Source: Isoperla grammatica (lineage: Eukaryota; Arthropoda; Insecta; Plecoptera; Perlodidae). Taken from it: DNA of 64,000 nucleotides. The DNA lies in the NCBI GenBank assembly GCA_945910005.1, contig CAMDTW010000642.1:1116001-1180000 (forward strand). Reading direction: 5' to 3'. A model generated the notes under the pieces. The model did not search any database. It was given only the letters and a program-made list of their open reading frames with translations, and was not told the origin of the DNA. Below, one piece after another: positions 26,090 through 39,800 of this stretch. The first letter of the stretch is position 1, and each line of letters starts with the position of its first letter. The translations under genes were made by a program, and so were the position numbers.

Positions 26090-28690
26090 AAGCAAGGAAA
26101 CATGCGTTGTCCTGATATGTTGCATGTAGTGGCTTCTATGTCACTGACTTAGCGCAGGGTTTATTAAGTACAGTCACCGTCACAAGCAAGGAAACATGAG
26201 TTGTCCTGATTTGTTGCATTTAGTGGCTTCTATGTCACTGACTTAGCGCAAGAATTATCAAGTACAGTCACCGGCACAAGCGAGGAAACCTGCGTTGTCC
26301 TGATACGTTGCATATAGTGGCTTTTATGTCACTGACTTAGCGCAGGGTTTTGTCAAGTACAGTCACCGTCACAAGCAAGGAAACATGCGTTGTCCTGATA
26401 TGTTCATGTAGTGGCTTTTAAGTCACTGACTTAGCGCAGGGTTTATCAAGTACACCCACCGTCACAAGCAAGGAAACATGCGTAGTCCACATACGTTGCA
26501 TGTAGTGGCTTCTATGTCACTGAATTAGCGCAAGGTTTATCAAGAACAGTCACCGTCACAAGCAAGGAAACATGCGTTGTCCTCATACGTTGCATGTAGT
26601 GGGTTTCATGTCACTGACTTAGCGCAGGGTTTATCAAGTACAGTCACCGTCACAAGCAAGGAAACATGCGTTGTCCTCATACGTTGCATGTATTGGCTTC
26701 TATGTCACTGACTTAGCGCAGGGTTTATCAAGTACAGTCACCGTCACAAGCAAGGAAACATGCGTGTTCCTGATACGTTGCATGTAGTGGCTTCTATGTC
26801 ACTGACTTAGCGCCGGGTTTATCAAGTACAGTCACCGTCACAAGCAAGGAAACATGCGTTTTCCTGATATGTTGCATGTAGTGGCTTCTATGTCACTGAC
26901 TTAGCGCAGGGTTTATAAAGTACAGTCACCGTCACACGCGAGGAAACATGCGTTGTCCTCATATGTTGCATGTAGTGGCTTCTATGTCACTGACTTAGCG
27001 CAGGGTTTATCAAGTACAGTCACCGTCACAAGCAAGGAAACATGCGTTGTCCTCATACGTTGAATGTAGTGGCTTCTATGTCACTGACTTAGCGCAGGGT
27101 TTATCAAGTACAGTTACCGTCACAAGCGATGAAACATGCGTTGTTCTGATATGTTGCATGTAGTGGCTTTCATGTCACTGACTTAGCGCAGGGTTTATCA
27201 AGTACAGTCACCTTCACATGCAAGGAAACATGCGTTGTCCTCATACGTTGCAGGTAGTGGCTTCTATGTCACTGACTTAGCGCAGGGTTTATCAAGTACA
27301 GTCACCGTCACAAGCAAGGAAACATGCGTGTTCCTGATATGTTGCATGTAGTGGCTTCTATGTCACTGACTTAGCGCAGGGTTTATCAAGTACAGTCACC
27401 GTCGCAAGCAAGGAAACATGCGTTGTCCTGATATGTTGCATGTAGTGGCTTCTATGTCATTGACTTAGCGCAGGGTTTATCAAGTACAGTCACCGTTACA
27501 AGCGAGGAAACATGCGTTGTCCTCATACGTTGCATGTAGTTGCTTCTGTGTCACTGACTGAGCGCAGGGTTTATCAAGTACAGTCACCGTCACAAGCGAG
27601 GAAACATGCGTTGTCCTGATATGTTGCATGAAGTTGCTTCTATGTCACTGACTTAGCGCAGGGTTTATCAAGTACAGTCCCCGTCACAAGCGAGGAAACA
27701 TGCGTTGTCCTCATTCGTTGCATTTAGTGGCTTCTATGTCACTGACTTAGCGCAGAGTTTATCAAGTACAGTCACCGTCACAAGCGAGGAAACATGCGTT
27801 ATCCTGATACGTTGCATGTAGTGGCTTCTATGTCACTGACTTAGCGCAGGGTTTATCAAGTACAGTCACCGTCACAATAGAGGAAACATGCGTTGTCCTG
27901 ATATGTTGCATGAAGTGGCTTCTATGTCACTGACTAAGCGCAGGGTTTATCAAGTACAGTCACCGTCACAAGCAAGGAAACATGAGTTGTCCTGGTATGT
28001 TGCATGAAGTGGCTTCTATGTCACTGACTTAGCGCAGGGTTTATCAAGTTCAGTCACCGCCACAAGCAAGGAAACATGCGTTGTCCTGATACGTTGCATG
28101 TAGTGGCTTATATGTCACTGACTAAGCGCAGGGTTTATCAAGTACAGTCACCGTCACAAGCAAGGAAACATGCGTTGTCCTCATATGTTGCATGAAGTGG
28201 CTTCTATGTCACTGACTTAGCGCAGGGTTTATTGAGTACAGTCACCGTCACAAGCAAGGAAACATGCGTTGTCCTGATACGTTGCATGTAGTGGCTTCTA
28301 TGTCACTGACTAAGCGCAGGGTTTATCAAGTACAGTCACCGTCACAAGCAAGGAAACATGCGTTGTCCTGATATGTTGCATGAAGTAGCTTCTAAGTCAC
28401 TGACTTAGCGCAGGGTTTATCAAGTACAGTCACCCTCACAATAGAGTAACATGCGTTGTCCTGATATGTTGCATGTAGTGGCTTCTATGTCACTGACTAA
28501 GCGCAGGGTTTATCAAGCAAGGAAACATGCGTTGTCCTGATATGTTGCATGTAGTGGCTTCTATATCATTGACTTAGCGCAGGGTTTATCAAGTACAGTC
28601 ACCGTCACAAGCGAGGAAACATGCGTTGTCCTCATACGTTGCATGAAGTGGCTTCTGTGTCACTGACTTAGCGCAGGGTTTATCAAGTAC
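26090..28690 (+). repeat. About 2.6-kb internal duplication, left copy
   Basis: TTATTAAGTA at 26,161, GTTTTGTCAA at 26,347 and the 18-bp-deleted monomer at about 28,513 recur at 28,774, 28,960 and about 30,942. The shift is 2,613 bp at first and about 2,429 bp later. At about 28,690 the sequence returns to material equivalent to about 26,090. Confidence 0.75.
28501..28522 (+). repeat. Monomer with 18-bp deletion, copy 2
   Basis: GGGTTTATCAAGCAAGG is seen in place of the full core, so 18 bp are missing between two CAAG words. It lies 74 bp after the TAGAGTAAC variant, as in the other two copies, showing the lesion was inherited with its block. Confidence 0.85.
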
Positions 28691-28699
28691 AGTCACCGT

Positions 28700-31115
28700 C
28701 ACAAGCAAGGAAACATGCGTTGTCCTGATATGTTGCATGTAGTGGCTTCTATGTCACTGACTTAGCGCAGGGTTTATTAAGTACAGTCACCGTCACAAGC
28801 AAGGAAACATGAGTTGTCCTGATATGTTGCATTTAGTGGCTTCTATGTCACTGACTTAGCGCAAGAATTATCAAGTACAGTCACCGTCACAAGCGAGGAA
28901 ACCTGCGTTGTCCTGATACGTTGCATATAGTGGCATTTATGTCACTGACTTAGCGCAGGGTTTTGTCAAGTACAGTCACCGTCACAAGCAAGGAAACATG
29001 CGTTGTCCTGATATGTTCATGTAGTGGCTTTTAAGTCACTGACTTAGCGCAGGGTTTATCAAGTACACCCACCGTCACAAGCAAGGAAACATGCGTTGTC
29101 CACATACGTTGCATGTAGTGGCTTCTATGTCACTGAATTAGCGCAAGGTTTATCAAGAACAGTCACCGTCACAAGCAAGGAAACATGCGTTGTCCTCATA
29201 CGTTGCATGTAGTGGCTTTCATGTCACTGACTTAGCGCAGGGTTTATCAAGTACAGTCACCGTCACAAGCAAGGAAACATGCGTTGTCCTCATACGTTGC
29301 ATGTATTGGCTTCTATGTCACTGACTTAGCGCAGGGTTTATCAAGTACAGTCACCGTCACAAGCAAGGAAACATGCGTGTTCCTGATACGTTGCATGTAG
29401 TGGCTTCTATGTCACTGACTTAGCGCAGGGTTTATGAAGTACAGTCACCGTCACAAGCAAGGAAACATGCGTTGTCCTGATATGTTGCATGTAGTGGCTT
29501 CTATGTCACTGACTTAGCGCAGGGTTTATGAAGTACAGTCACCGTCACACGCGAGGAAACATGCATTGTCCTCATATGTTGCATGTAGTGGCTTCTATGT
29601 CACTGACTTAGCGCAGGGTTTATCAAGTACAGTCACCGTCACAAGCAAGGAAACATGCGTTGTCCTCATACGTTGAATGTAGTGGCTTATATGTCACTGA
29701 CTTAGCGCAGGGTTTATCAAGTACAGTCACCGTCACAAGCGATGAAACATGCGAAGTCCTGATATGTTGCATGTAGTGGCTTTCATGTCACTGACTTAGC
29801 GCAGGGTTTATCAAGTACAGTCACCTTCACATGCAAGGAAACATGCGTTGTCCTCATACGTTGCAGGTAGTGGCTTCTATGTCACTGACTTAGCGCAGGG
29901 TTTATCAAGTACAGTCACCGACACAAGCAAGGAAACATGCGTTGTCCTGATATGTTGCATGTAGTGGCTTCTATGTCACTGACTTAGCGCAAGGTTTATC
30001 AAGTACAGTCACCGTCGCAAGCAAGGAATAATGCGTTGTCCTGATATGTTGCATGAAGTTGCTTCTATGTCACTGACTTAGCGCAGGGTTTATCAAGTAC
30101 AGTCCCCGTCACAAGCGAGGAAACATGCGTTGTCCTCGTTCGTTGCATTTAGTGGCTTCTATGTCACTGACTTAGCGCAGGGTTTATCAAGTACAGTCAC
30201 CGTCACAAGCGAGGAAACATGCGTTATCCTGATACGTTGCATGTAGTGGCTTCTATGTCACTGACTTAGCGCAGGGTTTATCAAGTACAGTCACCGTCAC
30301 AATAGAGGAAACATGCGTTGTCCTGATATGTTGCATGAAGTGGCTTCTATGTCACTGACTCAGCGCAGGGTTTATCAAGTACAGTCACCGTCACAAGCAA
30401 GGAAACATGAGTTGTCCTGGTATGTTGCATGAAGTGGCTTCTATGTCACTGACTTAGCGCAGGGTTTATCAAGTACAGTCACCGCCACAAGCAAGAAAAC
30501 ATGCGTTGTCCTGATACGTTGCATGTAGTGGCTTATATGTCACTGACTAAGCGCAGGGTTTATCAAGTACAGTCACCGTCACAAGCAAGGAAACATGCGT
30601 TGTCCTCATATGTTGCATGAAGTGGCTTCTATGTCACTGACTTAGCACAGGGTTTATTGAGTACAGTCACCGTCACAAGCAAGGAAACATGCGTTGTCCT
30701 GATACGTTGCATGTAGTGGCTTCTATGTCACTGACTAAGCGCAGGGTTTATCAAGTACAGTCACCGTCACAAGCAAGGAAACATGCGTTGTCCTGATATG
30801 TTGCATGAAGTAGCTTCTAAGTCACTGACTTAGCGCAGGATTTATCAAGTACAGTCACCCTCACAATAGAGTAACATGCGTTGTCCTGATATGTTGCATG
30901 TAGTGGCTTCTATGTCACTGACTAAGCGCAGGGTTTATCAAGCAAGGAAACATGCGTTGTCCTGATATGTTGCATGGTGTGGCTTCTATGTCATTGACTT
31001 AGCGCAGGGTTTATCAAGTACAGTCACCGTCACAAGCGAGGAAATATGCGTTGTCCTCATACGTTGCATGTAGTGGCTTCTGTGTCACTGACTTAGCGCA
31101 GGGTTTATCAAGTAC
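28700..31115 (+). repeat. About 2.4-kb internal duplication, right copy
   Basis: Second copy of the block at 26,090-28,690. It lacks about two monomers near 30,030, where the unusual AAGGAATAATGCG directly precedes the GAAGTTGCTTC monomer. In the left copy two further monomers, including ATTGACTTAG and TTCTGTGTC, separate the equivalent sequences. Confidence 0.7.
30929..30950 (+). repeat. Monomer with 18-bp deletion, copy 3
   Basis: Same CAAG-flanked 18-bp loss as at 28,501-28,522, again just after TAGAGTAAC (30,867). It belongs to the right copy of the internal duplication. Confidence 0.85.
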
Positions 31116-32999
31116 AGTCACCGTCACAAGCGAGGAAACATGCGTTGTCCTGATATGTTGCATGAAGTTGCTTCTATGTCACTGACTAAGCGCAGGGTTT
31201 ATCAAGTACAGTCCCCGTCACAAGCGAGGAAACATGCGTTGTCCTCATTCGTTGCATTTAGTGGCTTCTATGTCACTGACTTAGCGCAGGGTTTATCAAG
31301 TACAGTCACCGTCACAAGCGAGGAAACATGCGTTATCCTGATACGTTGCATGTAGTGGCTTCTATGTCACTGACTTAGCGCAGGGTTAATCAAGTACAGT
31401 CAAAGTCACAATAGAGGAAACATGCGTTGTCCTGATATGTTGCATGAAGTGGCTTCTATGTCACTGACTAAGCGCAGGGTTTATCAAGTACAGTCACCGC
31501 CACAAGCAAGGAAACATGCGTTGTCGTGATACGTTGCATGTAGTGGCTTATATGTCACTGACTTAGCGCAGGGTTTATCAAGTACAGTCCCCGTCACAAG
31601 CGAAAAACCATGCGTTGTCCTCATTCGTTGCATTTAGTGGCTTCTATGTCACTGACTTAGCGCAGGGTTTATCAAGTACAGTCACCGTCACAAGCGAGGA
31701 ATTATGCGTTAACCTGATACGTTGCATGTAGTGGCTTCTATGTCACTGACTTAGCGCAGGGTTTATCAAGTACAGTCACCGTCACAATAGAGGAAACATG
31801 CGTTGTCCTGATATGTTGCATGAAGTGGCTTCTATGTCACTAACTAAGCGCAGGGTTTATCAAGTACAGTCACCGCCACAAGCAAGGAAACATGCGTTGT
31901 CCTGATACGTTGCATGTAGTGGCTTATATGTCACTGACTAAGCGCAGGGTTTATCAAGTACAGTCACCGTCACAAGCAAGGAAACATGCGTTGTCCTCAT
32001 ATGTTGCATGAAGTGGCTTCTATGTCACTGACTTAGCGCAGGGTTTATTGAGTACAGTCACCGTCACAAGCAAGGAAACATGCGTTGTCCTGATACGTTG
32101 CATGTAGTGGCTTCTATGTCACTGACTAAGCGCAGGGTTTATCAAATACAGTCACCGTCACAAGCAAGGAAACATGCGTTGTCCAGATATGTTGCATGAA
32201 GTAGCTTCTAAGTCACTGACTTAGCGCAGGGTTTATCAAGTACAGTCACCCTCACAATAGAGTAACATGCGTTATCCTCATACGTTGCATGTAGTGGCTT
32301 CTATGTCACTGACTTAGCGCAGGTTTCATCAAGTACAGTCACCGTCACAAGCAAGGAAACATGCGTTGTCCTGATATGTTGCATGAAGTGGCTTCTATGT
32401 CACTGACTTTGCGCAGGGTTTATCAAGTACAGTCACCGTCACAAGCAAGAAAACATGCGTTGTCCTGATATGTTGCATGTAGTGGCTTCTATGTCACTGA
32501 CTTAGCGCAGGGTTTATCAAGTACAGTCACCGTTACAAGCGAGGAAAAATGCGTTGTCCTCATAAGTTGCATGTAGTGGCTTCTATGTCACTGACTTAGC
32601 GCAGGGTTTATCAAGTACAGTCACCGTCACAAGCAAGGAAACATGCGTTGTCCTGATATGTTGCATGTTGTGGCTTCTATGTCACTGACATAGCGCAGGG
32701 TTTATCAAGTACAGTCGCCGTCACAATAGAGGAAACATGGGTTGTCCTGATATGTTGCATGAAGTGGCTTCTATGTCACTGACTTAGCGCAGGGTTTATC
32801 AAGTACAGTCACCGTCACAATAGAGGAAACATGCGTTGTCCTGATATGTTGCATGTAGTGGCTTTCATGTCACTGACTTAGCGCAGGGTTTATCAAGTAC
32901 AGTCACCGTCACATGCAAGGAAACATGCGTTGTCCTGATATGTTGCATGTAGTGGCTTCTATGTCACCTATTTAGCGCAGGGTTTATCAAGTACAGTCA

Positions 33000-35900
33000 C
33001 CGTCACACTAGAGAAAACATGCGTTGTCCTGATACGTTGCATGTAGTGGCTTTCATGTCACTGACTTAGCGCAGGGTTTATCAAGTTCAGTCACCGTCAC
33101 AAGCGAGGAAACATGCGTTGTTCTGATATGTTGCATGTAGTGGCTTCTATGTCACTGACTTAGCGCAGGGTTTATCAAGTTCAGTCACCGTCACAAGCGA
33201 GGAAACATGCGTTGTTCTGATATGTTGCATGTAGTGGCTTCTATTTCACTGACTTAGCCCAGGGTTTATCAAGTACAGTCACCGTCACAATAGAGGAAAC
33301 ATGCGTCGTCCTGATACGTTCTATGTAGTGGCTTCTATGTAACTGACTTAGTGCAGGGTTTATCAAGTACAGTCACCGTCACAAGCAAGTAAACATGCGT
33401 TGTGCTGATACGTTGCATGTAGTGGCTTTCATGTCACTGACTTAGCGCAGGGTTTATCAAGTACAGTCACCTTCACATGCAAGGAAACATGCGTTGTCCT
33501 CATACGTTGCAGGTAGTGGCTTCTATGTCACTGACTTAGCGCAGAGTTTATCAAGTACAGTTACCGTCACAAGCAAGGAAACATGCGTTGTCCTGATATG
33601 TTGCATGTAGTGGCTTCTATGTCACTGACTTAGCGCAGGGTTTATCAAGTACAGTCACCGTCGCAAGCAAGGAAACGTGCGTTGTCCTGATATGTTGCAT
33701 GTAGTGGCTTCTATGTCATTGACTTAGCGCAGGGTATATCAAGTACAGTCACCGTCACAAGCGAGGAAACATGCGTTGTCCTCATACGTTGCATGTAGTG
33801 GCTTCTGTGTCACTGACTTAGCGCAGGGTTTATCAAGTACAGTCCCCGTCACAAGCGAGGAAACATGCGTTGTCCTCATTCGTTGCATTTAGTGGCTTCT
33901 ATGTCACTGACTTAGCGCAGGGTTTATCAAGTACAGTCACCGTCACAAGCGAGGAAACATGCGTTATCCTGATACGTTGCATGTAGTGGCTTCTATGTCA
34001 CTGACTTAGCGCAGGGTTTATCAAGTACAGTCACCGTCACAATAGAGGAAACATGCGTTGTCCTGATATGTTGCATGAAGTGGCTTCTATGTCACTGACT
34101 AAGCGCAGGGTTTATCAAGTACAGTCACCGCCACAAGCAAGGAAACATGCGTTGTCCTGATACGTTGCATGTAGTGGCTTATATGTCACTGACTAAGCGC
34201 AGGGTTTATCAAGTACAGTCCCCGTCACAAGCGAGAAAACGTGCGTTGTCCTCATTCGTTGCATCAAGTGGCTTCTATGTCACTGACTTAGCGCAGGGTT
34301 TATCAAGTACAGTCACCGTCACAAGCGAGGAATTATGCGTTATCCTGATACGTTGCATGTAGTGGCTTCTATGTCACTGACTTAGCGCAGGGTTTATCAA
34401 GTACAGTCACCGTCACAATAGAGGAAACATGCGTTGTCCTGATATGTTGCATGAAGTGGCTTCTATGTCACTGACTAAGCGCAGGGTTTATCAAGTACAG
34501 TCACCGCCAAAAGCAAGGAAACATGCGTTGTCCTGATACGTTGCATGTAGTGGCTTATATGTCACTGACTAAGCGCAGGGTTTATCAAGTACAGTCACCG
34601 TCACAAGCAAGGAAACATGCGTTGTCCTCATATGTTGCATGAAGTGGCTTCTATGTCACTGACTTAGCGCAGGGTTTATTGAGTACAGTCACCGTCACAA
34701 GCAAGGAAACATGCGTTGTCCTGATACGTTGCATGTAGTGGCTTCTATGTCACTGACTAAGCGCAGGGTTTATCAAGTACAGTCACCGTCACAAGCAAGG
34801 AAACATGCGTTGTCCTGATATGTTGCATGAAGTAGCTTCTAAGTCACTGACTTAGCGCAGGGTTTATCAAGTACAGTCACCCTCACAATAGAGTAACATG
34901 CGTTATCCTCATACGTTGCATGTAGTGGCTTCTATGTCACTGACTTAGCGCAGGGTTTATCAAGTACAGTCACCGTCACAAGCAAGGAAACATGCGTTGT
35001 CCTGATATGTTGCATGAAGTGGCTTCTATGTCTTTGACTTTGCGCAGGGTTTATCAAGTACAGTCACCGTCACAAGCAAGAAAACATGCGTTGTCCTCAT
35101 AAGTTGCATGAAGTGGCTTCTATGTCACTGACTTAGCGCAGGGTTTATCAAGTACAGTCACCGTCACAAGCAAGGAAACATGCGTTGTCCTGATATGTTG
35201 CATGTTGTGGCTTCTATGTCACTGACTTAGCGCAGGGTTTATCAAGTACAGTCGCCGTCACAATAGAGGAAACATGGGTTGTCCTGATATGTTGCATGAA
35301 GTGGCTTCTATGTCACTGACTTAGCGCAGGGTTTATCAAGTACAGTCACCGTCACAATAGAGGAAACATGCGTTGTCCTGATATGTTGCATGTAGTGGCT
35401 TTCATGTCACTGACTTAGCGCAGGGTTTATCAAGTACAGTCACCGTCACTTGCAAGGAAACATGCGTTGCCCTGATATGTTGCATGTAGTGGCTTCTATG
35501 TCACCTACTTAGCGCAGGGTTTATCAAGTACAGTCACCGTCACACTAGAGAAAACATGCGTTGTCCTGATACGTTGCATGTAGTGGCTTTCATGTCACTG
35601 ACTTAGCGCAGGGTTTATCAAGTTCAGTCACCGTCACAAGCGAGGAAACATGCGTTGTTCTGATATGTTGCATGTAGTGGCTTCTATTTCACTGACTTAG
35701 CCCAGGGTTTATCAAGTACAGTCACCGTCACAATAGAGGAAACATGCGTCGTCCTGATACGTTCTATGTAGTGGCTTCTATGTAACTGACTTAGTGCAGG
35801 GTTTATCAAGTACAGTCACCGTCACAAGCAAGTAAACATGCGTTGTGCTGATACGTTGCATGTAGTGGCTTTCATGTCACTGACTTAGCGCAGGGTTTAT

Positions 35901-36750
35901 CAAGTACAGTCACCTTCACATGCAAGGAAACATGCGTTGTCCTCATACGTTGCAGGTAGTGGCTTCTATGTCACTGACTTAGCCCAGAGTTTATCAAGTA
36001 CAGTCACCGTCACAAGCAAGGAAACATGCGTTGTCCTGATATGTTGCATGTAGTAGCTTCTATGTCACTGACTTAGCGCAGGGTTTTTCAAGTACAGTCA
36101 CCGTCGCAAGCAAGGAAACGTGCGTTGTCCTGATATGTTGCATGTAGTGGCTTCTATGTCATTGACTTAGCGCAGGGTTTATCAAGTACAGTCACCGTCA
36201 CAAGCGAGGTAACATGCGTTGTCCTCATACGTTGCATGTAGTGGCTTCTGTGTCACTGACTAAGCGCAGGGTTTATCAAGTACAGTCACCGTCACAAGCG
36301 AGGAAACATGCGTTGTCCTGATATGTTGCATGAAGTTGCTTCTATGTCACTGACTTAGCGCAGGGTTTATCAAGTACAGTCCCCGTCACAAGCGAGGAAA
36401 CATGCGTTGTCCTCATTCGTTGCATTTAGTGGCTTCTATGTCACTGACTTAGCGCAGGGTTTATCAAGTACAGTCTCCGTCACAAGCGAGGAAACATGCG
36501 TTATCCTGATACGTTGCATGTAGTGGCTTCTATGTCACTGACTTAGCGCAGGGTTTATCAAGTACAGTCACCGTCACAATAGAGGAAACATGCGTTGTCC
36601 TGATATGTTGCATGAAGTGGCTTCTATGTCACTGACTAAGCGCAGGGTTTATCAAGTACAGTCTCCGTCACAAGCAAGGAAACATGAGTTGTCCTGGTAT
36701 GTTGCATGAAGTGGCTTCTATGTCACTGACTGAGCGCAGGGTTTATCAAG
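33000..36750 (+). repeat. Block repeated at 56.7-60.4 kb, shift 23,666
   Basis: Four independent landmarks have the same shift to the right-hand copy: GCGTCGTCC 33,303 to 56,969, the GAGGAATTATGCG region (open frame start 34,147 to 57,813), TAGAGTAAC 34,889 to 58,555, and GCGTCGTCC 35,746 to 59,412. All four give 23,666 bp, so no net insertion or deletion separates the blocks over about 2.4 kb or more. The last three also occur about 11,830 bp to the right (45,985; 46,727; 47,583), making three rounds of an 11.83-kb super-repeat. Confidence 0.85.
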
Positions 36751-36824
36751 TACAGTCACCGCCACAAGCAAGGAAACATGCGTTGTCCTGATACGTTGCA
36801 TGTAGTGGCTTCTATGTCACTGAC

Positions 36825-36845
36825 TTAGCGCAGGGTTTTAAGTAC
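36825..36845 (+). repeat. Monomer with 2-bp deletion
   Basis: GGGTTTTAAGTAC is seen where the array normally reads GGGTTTATCAAGTAC. This 2-bp loss is absent from the copies at about 48.7, 54.7 and 60.5 kb, and helps explain the small shift difference between super-repeat copies. Confidence 0.75.
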
Positions 36846-39800
36846 AGTCACCGTCACAAGCAAGGAAACATGCGTTGTCCTCATACGTTGCATGTAGTGG
36901 CTTCTATGTCACTGACTTAGCGCAGGGTTTATCAAGTACAGTCACCGTCACAAGCGAGGAAACATGCGTTGTCCTGATACGTTGCATGTAGTGGCTTCTA
37001 TGTCACTGACATAGCGCAGGTTTTATCAAGTACAGTCACCGTCACAAGCGAGGAAACATTCGTTGTCCTGATATGTTGCATTGAGTGGCTTATATGTCAC
37101 TGACTTAGCGCAGGGTTTATCAAGTACAGTCAACGTCACAAGCGAGAAAACATGCGTTGTCCTGATACGTTGCATGTAGTGGCTTTCATGTCACTGACTT
37201 AGCGCAGGGTTTATCAAGTACAGTCACCGTCACAAGCGACGAAACATGCGTTGTCGTCATATGTTGCATGTAGTGGCTTTCATGTCACTGACTTAGCGCA
37301 GGGTTTATCAAGTTCAGTCACCGTCACAACCAAGTAAACATGCGTTGTCCTGACACGTTGCATGTAGTGGCTTCTATAACACTGACTTAGCGCAGGGTTA
37401 ATCAAGTACAGTCACCGTCACAAGCGAGGAAACATGCGTTGTCCTCATACGTTGCAAGTAGTGGCCTTCATGTCACTGACTTAGGGCAGGGTTGATCAAG
37501 TACAGTCACCGTCACAAGCAAGAAAACATGCGTTGTCCTCATATGTTGCATGTAGTTGCTTCTATGTCACTGACTTAGCGCAGGGTTTATCAAGTACAGT
37601 CACCGTCACAAGCAAGGAAACATGCGTTGTCCTGATATGTTGCATGTAGTGGCTTCTATGTCACTGACTTAGCGCAGGGTTTATCAAGTACAGTCACCGT
37701 CACAAGCAAGGAAACATGAGTTGTCCTGATATGTTGCATTTAGTGGCTTCTATGTCACTGACTTAGCGCAAGAATTATCAAGTACAGTCACAGTCACAAG
37801 CAAGGAAACATGCGTGTCCTCATACGTTGCATGTAGTGGCTTTCATGTCACTGACTTAGCGCAGGGTTTATCAAGTACAGTCACCGTCACAAGCAAGAAA
37901 ACAAGCGTTGTCCTCATACGTTGCATGAAGTGGCTTCTATGTCACTGATTTGGCGCAGGGTTTATCAAGTACAGTCACCGTCACAAGCAAGGAAACATGC
38001 GTTGTCCTGATACGTTGCATGTAGTGGCTTCTATGTCACTGACTTAGCGCAGGGTTAATCAAGTACAGTCACCGTCACAAGCAAGGAAACATGCGTTGTC
38101 CTCATACGTTGCATGTAGTGGCTTTCATGTCACTGACTTAGCGCAGGGTTTATCAAGTACAGTCACCGTCACAAGCAAGTAAACATGCGTTGTCCTCATA
38201 CGTTGCATGTAGTTGCTTTCATGTCTCTTACTTAGCGCAGGGTTTATCAAGTACAGTCACCGTCACAAGCGACGAAACATGCGTTGTCCTCATACGTTGC
38301 ATGTAGTGGCTTTCATGTCACTGACTTAGCGCAGGGTTTATCAAGTACAGTCACCGTCACAAGCGAGGAAACATGCGTTGTTCTGATATGTTGCATGTAG
38401 TGGCTTCTATTCACTGACTTAGCCCAGGGTTTATCAAGTACAGTCACCGTCACAATAGACAAAACATGCGTTGTCCTGATACGTTGCATGTAGTAGCTTC
38501 TATGTCACTGACTTGGCGCAGGGTTTATCAAGTACAGTCACCGTCACAAGCAAGTAAACATGCGTTGTGCTGATACGTTGCATGTAATGGCTTTCATGTC
38601 ACTGACTTAGCGCAGGGTTTATCAAGTACAGTCACCGTCACAAGCAAGGAAACATGCGTTGTCCTGATAGGTTGCATGTAGTGGCTTCTATGTCACTGAC
38701 TTAGCGCAGGGTTTATCAAGTACAGTCACCGTCACAATAGAGAAAACATGCGTTGTCCTGATACGTTGCATGTAGTGCCTTCTATGTCACTGACTTAGCG
38801 CAGGGTTTATCAAGTACAGTCACCGTTACAAGCAAGGAAACATGCGTTGTCCTCATACGTTGCATGTAGTGGCTTCTATGTCACTGACTTAGCGCAGGGT
38901 TTATCAAGTACAGTCACCGTCACAAGCAAGGAAACATGAGTTGTCCTGATATGTTGCATGTAGTGGCTTCTATGTCACTGACTTAGCGCAGAGTTTATCA
39001 AGTACAGTCACCGTCACAAGCAAGGAAACATGCGTTGTCCTGATATGTTGCATGTAGTGGCTTTCATGTCACTGACTAAGCGCAGGGTTTATCAAGTACA
39101 GTCACCGTCACAAGCAAGAAAACCTGCGTTGTTCTGATACGTTGCATGTAGGGGCTTCTATGTCACTGACTTAGCGCAGGGTTTATCAAGTACAGTCACC
39201 GTCACAAGCAAGGAAACATGCGTTGTCCTCATACGTTGCATGTAGTGGCTTCTATGTCACTGACTTAGCGCAGGGTTTATCAAGTACAGTCACCGTCACA
39301 AGCGAGGAAACATGCGTTGTCCTGATACGTTGCATGTAGTGGCTTCTATGTCACTGACTTAGCGCAGGTTTTATCAAGTACAGTGACCGTCACAAGCGAG
39401 GAAACATTCGTTGTCCTGATATGTTGCATTAAGTGGCTTTCATGTCACTGACTTAGCGCAGGGTTTATCAAGTACAGTCACCGTCACAAGCGACGAAACA
39501 TGCGTTGTCGTCATATGTTGCATGTAGTGACTTTCATGTCACTGACTTAGCGCAGGGTTTATCAAGTTCAGTCACCGTCACAACCAAGGAAACATGCGTT
39601 GTCCTGACACGTTGCATGTAGTGGCTTCTATAACACTGACTAAGCGCAGGGTTTATCAAGTACAGTCACCGTCACAAGCGAGGAAACATGCGTTGTCCTC
39701 ATACGTTGCAAGTAGTGGCCTTAATGTCACTGACTTAGGGCAGGGTTTATCAAGTACAGTCACCGTCACAAGCAAGGAAACATGCGTTGTCCTCATATGT

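Larger units (their letters stand above)
23612..37480 (+). repeat. HOR unit 3, 13,869 bp, double length
   Basis: About 148 monomers, twice the usual unit, with no anchor monomer in the middle. The marker order is AATAGACAAAAC 24,586, ATTCG 25,538, GTTTTGTCAA 26,347 and again 28,960, TAGAGTAAC 28,442, 30,867, 32,258 and 34,889, and GCGTCGTCC 33,303 and 35,746. A further ATTCG lies at 37,058. The middle was lengthened by internal duplication: the GTTTTGTCAA-to-TAGAGTAAC section is present twice, and the section ending in GCGTCGTCC is also present twice (2,443 bp apart, 26 monomers). No gene is present. Confidence 0.8.
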
